Assembly: GCA_003215335.1 (NCBI GenBank)
Contig: QCKM01000010.1
Span: 1 to 54,528 of the forward strand
Source of the DNA: Prochlorococcus sp. AG-409-P01
GTDB taxonomy: Bacteria; Cyanobacteriota; Cyanobacteriia; PCC-6307; Cyanobiaceae
Direction of reading: 5' to 3'
Length of the DNA: 54,528 nucleotides
Shown here: positions 18,463 to 26,065 of the stretch, in pieces
Layout of the letters: each line of letters begins with the position of its first letter
Position numbering within the stretch: position 1 is the stretch's first letter
Position numbers and translations under genes: made by a program
The notes under the pieces: model-generated
Told to the model about the DNA's origin: nothing
The model's input: the letters and a program-made list of their open reading frames with translations, nothing else
Databases searched by the model: none

Positions 18463-19932
18463 TCAAGTTTCCAATGCAAACTTAAATCTCTTCCAAAGTT
18501 TTTGAGAGTCTTCAAGTCCCACTGAAATTCTTATCAAGTGAGATGGGACGCCACAACTTTCGGCCCATTTGAGTTCGTTGTAGTGGGCTAGAAGTACATA
18601 TGGACAAACCAGAGTGAAATTTGTCCCAAGACTTGGACCTTTGCAAACTTCTAAGGCGTTATAAAATTTTTTCGCTTGAGGTAAGCCACCTTTGAGCTCT
18701 AAGGAAACCAGACAGCCATACCCTGCATTAGGCCTCATTAAAGAATGGAAGTTTGCACATTGATTTGGATGCATCACTCTTGAAACCGAAGGATGTTTGG
18801 CTAGACGTTTGACAAGTTCCAGGCAAGCATTATTTAGTTGTGAGACTCTTTCTTTTACATCCCTACTAGCTTCTTCTAGGGCAATTGAATCTGCATCAGA
18901 TAATGGAGCGATAGTTGAATTAAATGTGTTTTGTAGAACTTGTCGCCAGGTTGAGAAAGGACTTATCACAAGGCATCCTGCAAGGATGTCGCCTCTACCG
19001 GCAAAGCTTTTAGTTAAAGAACTAAATACAAGGTCTGCATAGGGGAGTACATCAATATTTAGCGCTGTTCCGATTGTGTCGTCTGCTATTACTGGGATCC
19101 CCCGAGCATGGGCCAATTTGGCCACAGTTGGAAGGTCGACGCATTCAAGCATTGGATTGCTTGGTAACTCGACGATTACGGCAGATGGTTGAATCCTGTC
19201 TAGAGCATCAGCCAGTTCATTTGGTGTTGCTTTGAGAAGAAGCCTGCTGCCTTCAAAAATAACTTCAGGAAGTTTGAGTACATCTACGTAGGGGAAGCCA
19301 AGTTGGAGAGTGGCTCTTCCTGGATGGATTTCTCTGATTAGCTGGAGTGCCCTATTCAGAGCTGCCATTCCAGACGGATGAAGTTGAATTGCCTTTTGGT
19401 CGCATTGATATATGTCGGCTAATCTGCCTTTGAGAGTGGCTTTTGCTTGTTGGCCAGCTCGTTTAGATGGCTTCGGTTCTTTGTTAAGAGCAATGGCTGC
19501 TTGCCTTGAGGATGCTCCAATTCCAGTGTGTTGCCAGAATGCCTTTGCAGGATCTGTGGCTTTTACATCTGCGTAAAGGCAGTCAAGCCCTAAGACTTTA
19601 CTGACTTTTGTTTTAGAAAGAGGCTCTAATCGCTTGCAGTGTTGTTGAGCTGCTTCTGCGGCAGCAGTTGTTGGGTAGGGCCAAGCTGTTGAGTAGATAT
19701 TGCTTTCGTTGGATAGTGCAAGGCTTGCCACTTCGGCAATTAATGGATTCATTCCGAAACGTGGATATATTGCTTGTAGCGAGTTGAGGCATTTCGGATC
19801 TTTTTCTTCATACGCAATGACATCCTCCCAGAGGGGTAAAGCTACAGATACAGCATGTGGGCTGTCAGGTAGAGCTTGACCTAGGTCAGTGGAACTCCAG
19901 CATGGATCTATTAATAGGTCGCGCGGACTCAC
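18463..19932 (-). CDS. Long cystathionine gamma-synthase (Str2-like N-terminal extension)
   Basis: A PLP enzyme of the Cys/Met metabolism family, 489 residues, roughly 100 longer than bacterial MetB. The PLP domain starts near residue 160. VIADDTIGTALNI and the Schiff-base lysine in SSLTKSFAGRGDILAG are clear. The N-terminal 150 residues are unusual. LGQALPDSPHAVSVALPLW followed by EDVIAYEE and YPRFGMNP resembles the extension of fungal Str2-type cystathionine gamma-synthase. A role in making cystathionine for methionine synthesis is likely. Its ATG overlaps the stop of the paralogue upstream (19929-19932), so they are coupled. Confidence 0.85.
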   Translation of the reverse strand: MSPRDLLIDPCWSSTDLGQALPDSPHAVSVALPLWEDVIAYEEKDPKCLNSLQAIYPRFGMNPLIAEVASLALSNESNIYSTAWPYPTTAAAEAAQQHCKRLEPLSKTKVSKVLGLDCLYADVKATDPAKAFWQHTGIGASSRQAAIALNKEPKPSKRAGQQAKATLKGRLADIYQCDQKAIQLHPSGMAALNRALQLIREIHPGRATLQLGFPYVDVLKLPEVIFEGSRLLLKATPNELADALDRIQPSAVIVELPSNPMLECVDLPTVAKLAHARGIPVIADDTIGTALNIDVLPYADLVFSSLTKSFAGRGDILAGCLVISPFSTWRQVLQNTFNSTIAPLSDADSIALEEASRDVKERVSQLNNACLELVKRLAKHPSVSRVMHPNQCANFHSLMRPNAGYGCLVSLELKGGLPQAKKFYNALEVCKGPSLGTNFTLVCPYVLLAHYNELKWAESCGVPSHLIRISVGLEDSQKLWKRFKFALET

Positions 19933-21095
19933 TGCAGTTGATCGAGAGAGTTGTTGATATCAGCCGTTAGATCCACTACGTCTTCACATCCTATCGAGAA
20001 TCTAACTAGGCCATCATCTATTCCTAGTCGAGATCTCATTGATGGATCTAGGGAAGCATGGGTCATCGTTGCCGGATGACAGACGAGACTTTCGATTCCC
20101 CCAAGACTTTCTGCCATTGTGAAATAACGGAGGCTTTTGCAAAAAGAGTAAATTTGGTCTTTATCTCCTTGAATACTGGCTGTTACGATCGCACCACCTC
20201 CTTTCATTTGTTTGCGGGCGATTGCTTGTTGAGGATGATCAGATCGAAATGGGTAGCGAACCCATTTCACCGCTTTGTGTTTTGCTAATTGATCAGCGAA
20301 GTCCTTAGCATTGTTTACTTGCTTTTCTAAGCGAAGGGGCAAGGTTTTGATTCCGCGTGTGATTAGCCAACAATCAAAAGGAGATGGTTGTAGGCCCAGA
20401 GATTTCTGAGCAAATATCATTCGACTATTCCACTCCGAACTGTTTGTACATACAGAACCTCCAAGTGCATCTGAATGTCCATTTATGTATTTGGTTGTAC
20501 TAGTTAGAGAGATTGTTGCTCCAAGCTCTAAGGGGGATTGCAAAAGTGGAGTAGCAAAAGTGTTGTCTACTACAACAGGGATGTTGTGAAGTGAGGCTGA
20601 GCCACAGACGGCTTTGAGGTCAATAACTTTCAGCATCGGATTGGTAGGACTTTCCAACCACACCATTGCTGGGTTGTGGCTTTTGATTCGAGCGAGTGCG
20701 GAAGGATCAGTGAAATCAACCCAAGCTGTTTTTATTCCAAATCGATTGAAAACTTGTTCAAATAAGCGCACTGTGCATCCATAGAGATTTTCTTCGCACA
20801 AAACAAGCTCACCAGCCTTTAGGCATGAAGTGACTGCGGTGATAGCACTGACCCCAGAAGCAAAGACTGTTGCGTAATTACAGTCTTCTATTGAAGAGAG
20901 GACAGATTCTAATATTCGAAAGTTTGGGTTTCCTGAACGGGTGTAGTCAAACCCCTCTGGGTTCCCGTGCTGATAAGTGACGCTTGGGAATATAGGTGGC
21001 ATCACTGTGCCTGTATTAGCTGCAAAGCTTTCCCCATGGTGGATAGCACGGGTGCTAAGCCCAGGATTTTGCTTGTTTGGTTTAGCTGAAGCCAA
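19929..21095 (-). CDS. Cystathionine gamma-synthase/lyase-type PLP enzyme (MetB/MetC family)
   Basis: A standard-length (388 residues) member of the trans-sulfuration PLP family. Visible are FDYTRSGNPNFRILES, YATVFASGVSAI, VVVDNTFATPLLQSPLELGA and the PLP lysine in SLTSTTKYINGHSDALGGSV, with LGGIESLVCHPATMTHASL near the end. Sequence alone does not separate gamma-synthase from beta-lyase or gamma-lyase. With the longer paralogue immediately downstream and coupled, the pair probably provides successive steps between homoserine esters, cystathionine and homocysteine. Confidence 0.88.
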   Translation of the reverse strand: MASAKPNKQNPGLSTRAIHHGESFAANTGTVMPPIFPSVTYQHGNPEGFDYTRSGNPNFRILESVLSSIEDCNYATVFASGVSAITAVTSCLKAGELVLCEENLYGCTVRLFEQVFNRFGIKTAWVDFTDPSALARIKSHNPAMVWLESPTNPMLKVIDLKAVCGSASLHNIPVVVDNTFATPLLQSPLELGATISLTSTTKYINGHSDALGGSVCTNSSEWNSRMIFAQKSLGLQPSPFDCWLITRGIKTLPLRLEKQVNNAKDFADQLAKHKAVKWVRYPFRSDHPQQAIARKQMKGGGAIVTASIQGDKDQIYSFCKSLRYFTMAESLGGIESLVCHPATMTHASLDPSMRSRLGIDDGLVRFSIGCEDVVDLTADINNSLDQLQ

Positions 21096-21419
21096 GATTT
21101 ATAAAAGGCTTTTAGTAAGGCTAGGTAATTGGGATTGAAACCCCTGGCTTGGCCCGATTTCTGTTGAAGGATGGGTGAATGACCTTCTTGGCCTTTCTTG
21201 CGTAGTTGTCACCTTGAGATCTGGATTGGAGTTTGAGCCTTTTTAGGACCTGCGCAAGGCTTGAACAGAATGTCGCTTGTGATGCTGTCGTTTGGTGACT
21301 TTAAGTCGTTTTTAGATAGGTGACCTACATCTTTCTACATGTATTTAGCAGCTTTTTCAGTAACTGATCAAGTATTTGCTGTTAGCCAAAGCAGGCTACT
21401 TGCTTGTGTTGTCCATTCT

Positions 21420-21449
21420 AAAAGCCAGGCAAAAACATGCCTCTCTGGC
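21420..21449 (-). terminator. Rho-independent terminator after the H1-tail gene
   Basis: On the minus strand GCCAG pairs with CTGGC and the inner GGCA pairs with TGCC around a T-rich loop, followed directly by TTTT. It lies about 85 bases past the stop of the lysine/alanine-rich gene, in the right orientation to end its transcript. Confidence 0.6.
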
Positions 21450-21482
21450 TCTGAAGCGGCCTTTTGAGTTGATTTAAATAGT

Positions 21483-21507
21483 CAGAGAGAGGCATTGCAC
21501 CTCTCTG
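21483..21507. repeat. Inverted repeat CAGAGAG/CTCTCTG
   Basis: CAGAGAG at 21483-21489 pairs with CTCTCTG at 21501-21507 across 11 bases. It has no T-run on either side. It sits 27 bases past the stop of the H1-tail gene, so it may stabilise that mRNA 3-prime end ahead of the terminator. Confidence 0.5.
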
Positions 21508-21533
21508 CCGCTTTTACGGGTCTGACTGAAGCC

Positions 21534-22064
21534 CTACTTGGCCGCTGTCGCAGTCGCTCTCCTTGCACGTCTAGCTCGCCTTGGAGTAGCTGCTTTTGTT
21601 ACAGCATTTTGAGCCACAGCCTTTTTGGCCGGTGCCTTTTTGGCTGGTGCCTTTTTGGCAACTGCTTTTTTGACAACTTTCTTAGCTGTTGAGGCTTTTT
21701 TTGTGGTGCTAACTTTTGTTGACTTAGCAGCCTTTTTTGCAGGGGCTTTTTTGGCGGTAGTTCCTTTACGGTTGCGGTGAGAAAGGATTAAAGCCCATTC
21801 TTCAGCACTAATGTTCGCTGGTTTGTTGCCGTGGACTTCAGATTGCTTTGCTGCTTTTTCGATGTCCTTAATAAGGTTTTTCCAAGAAGTCGCAAAGCGC
21901 TTGTCTGATTGGGACTTGGCGCCACTCTCCACAAGAGTTTCGACAACGCCTTGAGCTGTCACTTTCTTGCGGCGACGATTGAAGATTTCTTTTTGTAGTT
22001 GAGCGATCATGGCATCTGCCTTAGCACTCACTTTTATGCTTAGTTGAGACATTGGCTCATTCAT
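21534..22064 (-). CDS. Basic protein with histone H1-like Lys/Ala tail
   Basis: A 176-residue protein with two parts. Residues 1-110 form a predicted helical domain (LSIKVSAKADAMIAQLQKEI, FNRRRKKVTAQGVVETLVES) ending in NISAEEWALILSHRNRK. From about residue 113 the sequence is almost only Lys and Ala with AKKAPAKKA repeats and ends in an Arg-rich RRARRARRA cluster. This resembles bacterial H1-like nucleoid proteins, so DNA or RNA binding is likely; the specific role is unknown. ATG at 22064 or, five codons later, at 22052 could start it. Tail length probably varies between strains. Confidence 0.7.
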   Translation of the reverse strand: MNEPMSQLSIKVSAKADAMIAQLQKEIFNRRRKKVTAQGVVETLVESGAKSQSDKRFATSWKNLIKDIEKAAKQSEVHGNKPANISAEEWALILSHRNRKGTTAKKAPAKKAAKSTKVSTTKKASTAKKVVKKAVAKKAPAKKAPAKKAVAQNAVTKAATPRRARRARRATATAAK

Positions 22065-22260
22065 TGCTAGCTATATACATCTAGCATATTGGTAGTACTT
22101 TGCCTACTGATCGACTACTTCGGAAGAGATATTTTCTTGGGATGTCGAATGTTTTTTTTGCATCAGGACGATGTTCATTGATACCCAATTACCTTGCAAC
22201 ACCTATTGACTCCTAGCAATTGGCTTTCTTTATAGGGGCTTCTCAGCATGTGTTTTCACG

Positions 22261-22449
22261 TCAATCAGGAGACAAGTGTAGTGGCAAGCCGAGATTCTTA
22301 AGCTGTCTGATTATCTGCCCATAGGACAAGCCAATTAAATCTAAAAATGCTTTTCTCTGATGCTTTTCAATATAGATTTGTCCCAGCTCAGGTGATGTTT
22401 TAGACGCTTTTATGTAAGGGCTAAAAATGAGCCATCGATTATTTACCAT
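22261..22449 (-). CDS. Possible 62-residue hypothetical protein
   Basis: An ATG-initiated frame with fairly normal amino-acid composition and a plausible helical C-terminal half (KAFLDLIGLSYGQIIRQLKN). It is not recognised and is isolated inside a 747-bp gap. It could equally be chance. Confidence 0.28.
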   Translation of the reverse strand: MVNNRWLIFSPYIKASKTSPELGQIYIEKHQRKAFLDLIGLSYGQIIRQLKNLGLPLHLSPD

Positions 22450-22788
22450 GTAGAAGGAGCATCATGCATGAAATACCAACCAATCCAAGCGACAAGGTTT
22501 AAGCCAGCGACAAATGCTCAAACTCTCCAGGGTTGATCTTTGTCAGGCTTGGTAGGCGTAAGTTTGGCCATTCATGCAGATTATGACCTTTTGGCTGTTT
22601 GGATTGATGAGGAGAGCAAGTTGAGTTTCTGCTTGGCAGATGCCTAAGTGATGAAATTTTTATCTTTCGAGAAGAGCACATACTGCAATTAGTGCAACCT
22701 TAGACTTTCTCGCCCAGATTGGTTTCTTTGATTGCTATGGCTCGATTGAGCCAATAAGACCAGATTGACATAAGCAAGAAGGGTTGCT

Positions 22789-22802
22789 AGTACATATGTA
22801 CT
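22789..22802. promoter_or_regulatory. LexA-type box (AGTACATATGTACT)
   Basis: A perfect 14-bp palindrome that fits the published cyanobacterial LexA consensus RGTAC-NNN-D-GTWC-B at every position. It ends 9 bases before the GTG and 12 bases before the ATG of the DUF1651 gene, a position where bound repressor would block the promoter or leader. LexA control of the small downstream operon is inference. Confidence 0.6.
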
Positions 22803-22814
22803 CGCAATTACGTG

Positions 22815-23108
22815 ATGCAGCGACGTTCAGCCCAAGAAGTCAGCGGATGGTTGATTAGTCCCGAAGGGGACTGGTGCTATCGCTTTCATCGAGATCCAAA
22901 ATCCTGGAAGCGCTATCCGTTTGTCTTTGTTGACAAGTGGAGTGCGCAGTCTGATGGCACTCCTTTCCAGATGCTTGGTAGAAGAAAGTTACCTTTGGAG
23001 GACGCACTTGAATTGTGTGGTCAGATGCTGCTTGACGGGTGGCAAAAGCTATCGAATCAATTTGGTGAACCTCCTATACCTGATTGCCTCGAGGAGGCTG
23101 CAGCATGA
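22815..23108 (+). CDS. DUF1651 family small protein
   Basis: A 97-residue protein of the picocyanobacterial DUF1651 family, of unknown function. Typical features are GWLISPEGDWCYRFHRDPKSW near the N terminus, FVFVDKWSAQSDG, and the RRKLPLEDALELCGQMLLDGW segment. GTG at 22812 precedes the ATG at 22815 directly; either could be used. A LexA-type palindrome lies immediately upstream, and the next small gene overlaps its stop (ATGA at 23105-23108), suggesting a two-gene, possibly DNA-damage-inducible unit. Confidence 0.72.
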   Translation: MQRRSAQEVSGWLISPEGDWCYRFHRDPKSWKRYPFVFVDKWSAQSDGTPFQMLGRRKLPLEDALELCGQMLLDGWQKLSNQFGEPPIPDCLEEAAA

Positions 23109-23284
23109 ATAGGCAAGAACTTGCCAAGAGATTGGCTAAAGCTTTGCTCCTCAAAGAGGGTGGGGGAAGACTTGATAGCTGTAGCTCTTTGATGTGTCTT
23201 CGGAGTTACTTTTCAGAGATGAGTTTTGAGGAGCTCTTAGGAGTAGCCACTCAAAACGGCATTACGGAGCCTCTGCTTCGCTAA
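23105..23284 (+). CDS. Small hypothetical protein coupled to DUF1651
   Basis: A 59-residue protein starting at the ATG that overlaps the upstream stop. It is predicted mainly helical (RQELAKRLAKALLLKEGGG at the start, then FSEMSFEELLGVATQNGIT). No known domain was recognised. The overlap and position suggest shared expression and perhaps function with the DUF1651 protein. Confidence 0.6.
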   Translation: MNRQELAKRLAKALLLKEGGGRLDSCSSLMCLRSYFSEMSFEELLGVATQNGITEPLLR

Positions 23285-23488
23285 CTTTTCTTTTGAGGAA
23301 CAGGACTGATCCTTTTGCGCTAATGCCAAGAGTATGTCGAGTCTTAAGTGCCACCCTTCCTTTGGGGTAATTGATGATTTAAGGGCACTGCTTTTACTTG
23401 TCAGGGCATAAGAACTTTGTGTTTCCATCAAGTCGCAGCCTCTTTAGAAAGGTAAAAGCGATTTGTCCCCAAGACATCGTTAGAAAAG

Positions 23489-23520
23489 AGAGTGATGCCA
23501 GTAGGGTCACTCTTTTTTTG
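23489..23520 (+). terminator. Rho-independent terminator
   Basis: AGAGTGA at 23489-23495 pairs with TCACTCT at 23507-23513 across 11 bases and is followed by an uninterrupted T-run to 23519. An A-rich flank on the other side could let it also work leftward for the dnaB remnant, whose last codon is 32 bases away. Confidence 0.75.
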
Positions 23521-23551
23521 TTTTTAGGCTGATGTTTGTTTTGTCTTGCTT

Positions 23552-24460
23552 CTAAGCGGCCAAGTGCCTAAACCGTGCGTACTCAGGTTCAAATAGAAGT
23601 TTCACAGTTCCTAGTGGGTCATTTCTGTGCTTGCAAGAGATCAATTCAGTGATCTCTTGATCTTCCGAATTAGGTTTGTAGTACTCATCACCACCATGTC
23701 TGTGTGACTTTCTAGAGAATCTGTTTCTCGCAACTCACTAAGTATTGGACTTTTGTTCCTGCGAAATTCAGGATGTCGATTGAGTTGCGACATCAAAAGG
23801 ATTGGTGCTTCTAAGTTGGTGGCCATACTCTTGAGACCAATACTGATCCTGGAAAGCTTGTCTTGTCGTGATTCCTTACATTCGAAAGGTTTGCCTATCA
23901 TTAGTTGTACATAGTCGACAACAAATAGTCCTACAGACTTTGTCTCTTCATTCTGGAGCTGCTGGCATTTGGCCAGCAGCTCTTTGACTGTGATTGTGGG
24001 CCTACTGTTGATGAAAATCGGTAGGCGACTAAGTCTGTTGATTCCTTGCCCAAGGATTTGGCATTCTTCTTGTTGTAGTCGTCCTGTTTCAATTCCAACT
24101 TCCATAGAAAGAAGACGATAGGTGTAGCCCTCTTGGCTCATCTCCAAACCAGATCCAAACAGGGAGGTCATGCAATTGGTCAATATTCTTCGCCATGTTG
24201 AGGGAGATGGATGTTTTCCCCATTGTTGGTTTGCCACCGATAACAATCTGCGGCCCTCTTTGTAGGCCTTGCGTCATCGCATCAAAGTCGTAGAAATTGA
24301 CGGGGATTCCAGCTACAGAAGTTCCAAGGGAACGACTTTCAATCTCGCTAAAAACCGAGGTAAGGATTTTCGCTGTCGAGGTTAGTTCTTTTGAATGATT
24401 TGCTTCTTTGGCCCCTTGGAGGTCGAGCCCCTTCTTTTTGCTCTTTGCCTTTTGCGCCAT
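23552..24460 (-). pseudogene. DnaB-like replicative helicase pseudogene (two frameshifts)
   Basis: Three leftward frames together spell a RecA-like DnaB helicase domain. The first (from ATG 24460) carries SRSLGTSVAGIPVNFYDFDA, GLQRGPQIVIGGKPTMGKTS (Walker A). It loses frame near 24160 inside LPVW. The second carries LEMSQEGYTYRLLSMEV, LFVVDYVQLM (Walker B) and PILLMSQLNR, and loses frame near 23695. The third, back in the original frame, gives DEYYKPNSEDQEI, SCKHRNDPLGTVKLLFEP and stops at 23552. The N-terminal DnaB domain is absent. It is a decayed extra copy; the functional dnaB must be elsewhere. Confidence 0.85.
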
Positions 24461-24654
24461 TGAATATTCTTGGTCAGGCCGTCATCTAATCCAGAATATT
24501 TCGAGCTTGCCAGAGGTGGAAATTTTGAAGCTCCGATCCCTTGCCAACTTCCTAAAGTTTCTTTGGAAGATTCTTCTAGAAGCCTTGTGAGGATTGATCT
24601 ATTGGAATCCCAAAGCTCATTTTCTCAAAAGTGTTTTTTGTGGTGAGGTCTCTA

Positions 24655-24816
24655 TTAATACTTATTTCTGCCTTCGACTCGGTCGAGATAAGCCAATGAT
24701 TTTTTGACATATTCCATTCTTTTTTCAGTGACACGAAGAGTGCGTGTCAATTCAAATTTGCGCACACGCCTCCATAGGCGCATAACAGCATCAGGGATTG
24801 GTCTTTTGAAAGGCAT
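24655..24816 (-). CDS. Small basic hypothetical protein
   Basis: A 53-residue ATG frame ending in TAA. It is rich in Arg/Lys (MRLWRRVRKFELTRTLRVT) with a helical, charged C-terminal half (EKRMEYVKKSLAYLDRVEGR). Codon use looks like its neighbours. It lies between the dnaB remnant and a two-TM protein gene, on the same strand as both. Not recognised; it has the look of the short conserved proteins frequent in Prochlorococcus. Confidence 0.5.
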   Translation of the reverse strand: MPFKRPIPDAVMRLWRRVRKFELTRTLRVTEKRMEYVKKSLAYLDRVEGRNKY

Positions 24817-24839
24817 ACATCGAATCTAGTATTAGGTGG

Positions 24840-25091
24840 CTATGGTTTTCTATTGAAGATAAAAAAAGCCAAGGCGATTGAGACTACGGAATCAGCAATT
24901 ACAAAAAGGTTTGCTGTTGGGCTGTCTGGTTCAAATCCTCCTGCCCAAAATGTGAACCCTGCATGACCCAAAAGCCACAAAACACACAAAACAATCCCGA
25001 TAATTGCGGTCACTTTTTCTGCCTTAAATAAATCATCCAGACCCAGCTGACAAAGGGAGTTAAAATAACGACATCTAATCCTAAGTCTCAA
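24840..25091 (-). CDS. Small two-helix membrane protein
   Basis: An 83-residue protein with two hydrophobic segments: TAIIGIVLCVLWLLGHAGF around residues 28-46 and ANLFVIADSVVSIALAFFIF near the C terminus. They are separated by a short loop with FEPDSPT. The first 20 residues (Arg/Cys-rich) look less constrained, so the true start may be downstream. No family is recognised. Confidence 0.5.
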   Translation of the reverse strand: MRLRIRCRYFNSLCQLGLDDLFKAEKVTAIIGIVLCVLWLLGHAGFTFWAGGFEPDSPTANLFVIADSVVSIALAFFIFNRKP

Positions 25092-25150
25092 GGACTGAGT
25101 ATGGTATTCATAATGTAGTACAGGCTTTCACTTGCTTTATTTTCTCCTAA

Positions 25151-25363
25151 TCAAGCTTGAAGGAGAAGAGATTTATAAAGGCTTGATGCGGTAAAGGCTG
25201 GCCTGGCAGGAGACAATTCACAGAATAGATCTCGTCCAAAATCTTCCATTGATCTATCTAGGCATAAGATTTCGTATAAATGAAATGCCTTCTTGCTCAA
25301 GGTGGTAAAACAAACTGGTGGAGAAGAGACTGCTTGCATGAAAACCCATGTCAATATTTTCAT
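25151..25363 (-). CDS. Possible 70-residue hypothetical protein
   Basis: An ATG frame inside a 370-bp gap. The second half (HLYEILCLDRSMEDFGRDLF, then ARPAFTASSLYKSL) has plausible protein composition. The first 25 residues do not look constrained, so a shorter protein is possible. No family was recognised and the evidence is weak. Nothing else was seen between 25092 and 25461. Confidence 0.33.
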   Translation of the reverse strand: MKILTWVFMQAVSSPPVCFTTLSKKAFHLYEILCLDRSMEDFGRDLFCELSPARPAFTASSLYKSLLLQA

Positions 25364-25461
25364 TTAGATAACTTCTTTTTTGTCTCCAGGGATAAAGGGA
25401 TAGTCGACGCAATAATTATTAGTTCTCTTAGGAGAATCCTTTTTAACATAGAGGCATCCTT

Positions 25462-25890
25462 ATGCTCATTAAAACGATTTTAATTGAGACCAGATCATCA
25501 TTCTCTTGCCACGCAATCACTAATCAGATTGAGGGAATTATCGAGAATTGCAAACAGTCAGATGGCATTGCATGCGTCTCTACCATGCACACTACCACTG
25601 CCTTGATTGTCAATGAAATGGAAGAGAGGTTGATCCTTGACCTGGAAAAATGGTTAAAGGAATTAGCGCCTCCATTGCAGGGATATAAGCATGATGATTT
25701 ACATCTTAGAGATAACATTCCACAAGACGAGCCAAAGAATGCTCATTCCCACATGCAAGCTTTATTGCTTGGTAATGATGTGAACCTGCCTTTTGTAGAT
25801 GGTAGGCTTCGGTTAGGTGAATATCAAGATGTAATCCTAGTTGAGCTTGATGGCCCTAGAAAAAGAAGCGTTTCAATCAGTATTCACTAA
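25462..25890 (+). CDS. YjbQ/UPF0047 family protein
   Basis: A 142-residue single-domain protein of the UPF0047 (YjbQ) family, often annotated as a secondary thiamine-phosphate synthase. Signatures are VSTMHTTTALIVNEMEE, the metal-site region GYKHDDLHLRDNIPQDEPKNAHSH with its conserved histidines, and VDGRLRLGEYQDVILVELDGP. The true cellular role of the family is unsettled. It stands alone between accessory genes. Confidence 0.88.
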   Translation: MLIKTILIETRSSFSCHAITNQIEGIIENCKQSDGIACVSTMHTTTALIVNEMEERLILDLEKWLKELAPPLQGYKHDDLHLRDNIPQDEPKNAHSHMQALLLGNDVNLPFVDGRLRLGEYQDVILVELDGPRKRSVSISIH

Positions 25891-25994
25891 TGGATGATAT
25901 TCTAAATATCTAATAGCTTTATGCCTATATGTATTTATGAAGTTATTTCTATGATTTTTATGGCTTTGAAGACGACAATTACCTTTGATTTAAG

Positions 25995-26016
25995 AAGACT
26001 TCTCATCCAAGTCTTT
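25995..26016 (+). terminator. Possible terminator after yjbQ
   Basis: AAGACTT at 25995-26001 pairs with AAGTCTT at 26009-26015 over a seven-base loop, with only a short T-run after it. It is about 105 bases past the yjbQ-type gene. Weak candidate. Confidence 0.35.
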
Positions 26017-26065
26017 TAACGAAATTTGCTTTATAATTATTTGGCCTTATTGATTGAACTAGACT

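Larger units (their letters stand above)
21096..21533. other. 438-bp intergenic region with two related hairpins
   Basis: This is the gap between the cystathionine enzyme (leftward) and the H1-tail protein (leftward). No convincing reading frame was seen. The right part holds two inverted repeats sharing the word AGAGAGGCA: a terminator-like hairpin at 21420-21449 and a second one at 21483-21507. The left part is presumably the promoter and leader of the sulfur-gene cluster, but I recognise no riboswitch in it. Confidence 0.6.
22065..22811. other. 747-bp region with no convincing gene; LexA-type box at the right end
   Basis: The stretch between the H1-tail gene and the DUF1651 gene lacks a well supported gene. 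It contains a weak 62-codon leftward frame (22261-22449), a weaker 60-codon leftward frame, and a rightward 35-codon TTG frame ending at about 22648. A perfect 14-bp palindrome of LexA type lies at 22789-22802. The rest may hold promoters of the flanking divergent genes or remnants of lost genes. Confidence 0.5.

Noticed and set aside
22499-22681. 60-codon leftward frame, and a 35-codon rightward TTG frame overlapping it
   Set aside because: Neither has a clear ribosome site or recognisable pattern; they read as chance frames in a 747-bp gap.
23237-23431. 64-codon leftward frame overlapping the second gene of the DUF1651 operon
   Set aside because: It runs antisense to a coupled gene and has low-complexity Ser/Lys composition.
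24925-24945. GGTTCAAATCC, resembling a tRNA T-arm
   Set aside because: No matching acceptor, D or anticodon stem lies around it, and it is within a small membrane-protein frame.
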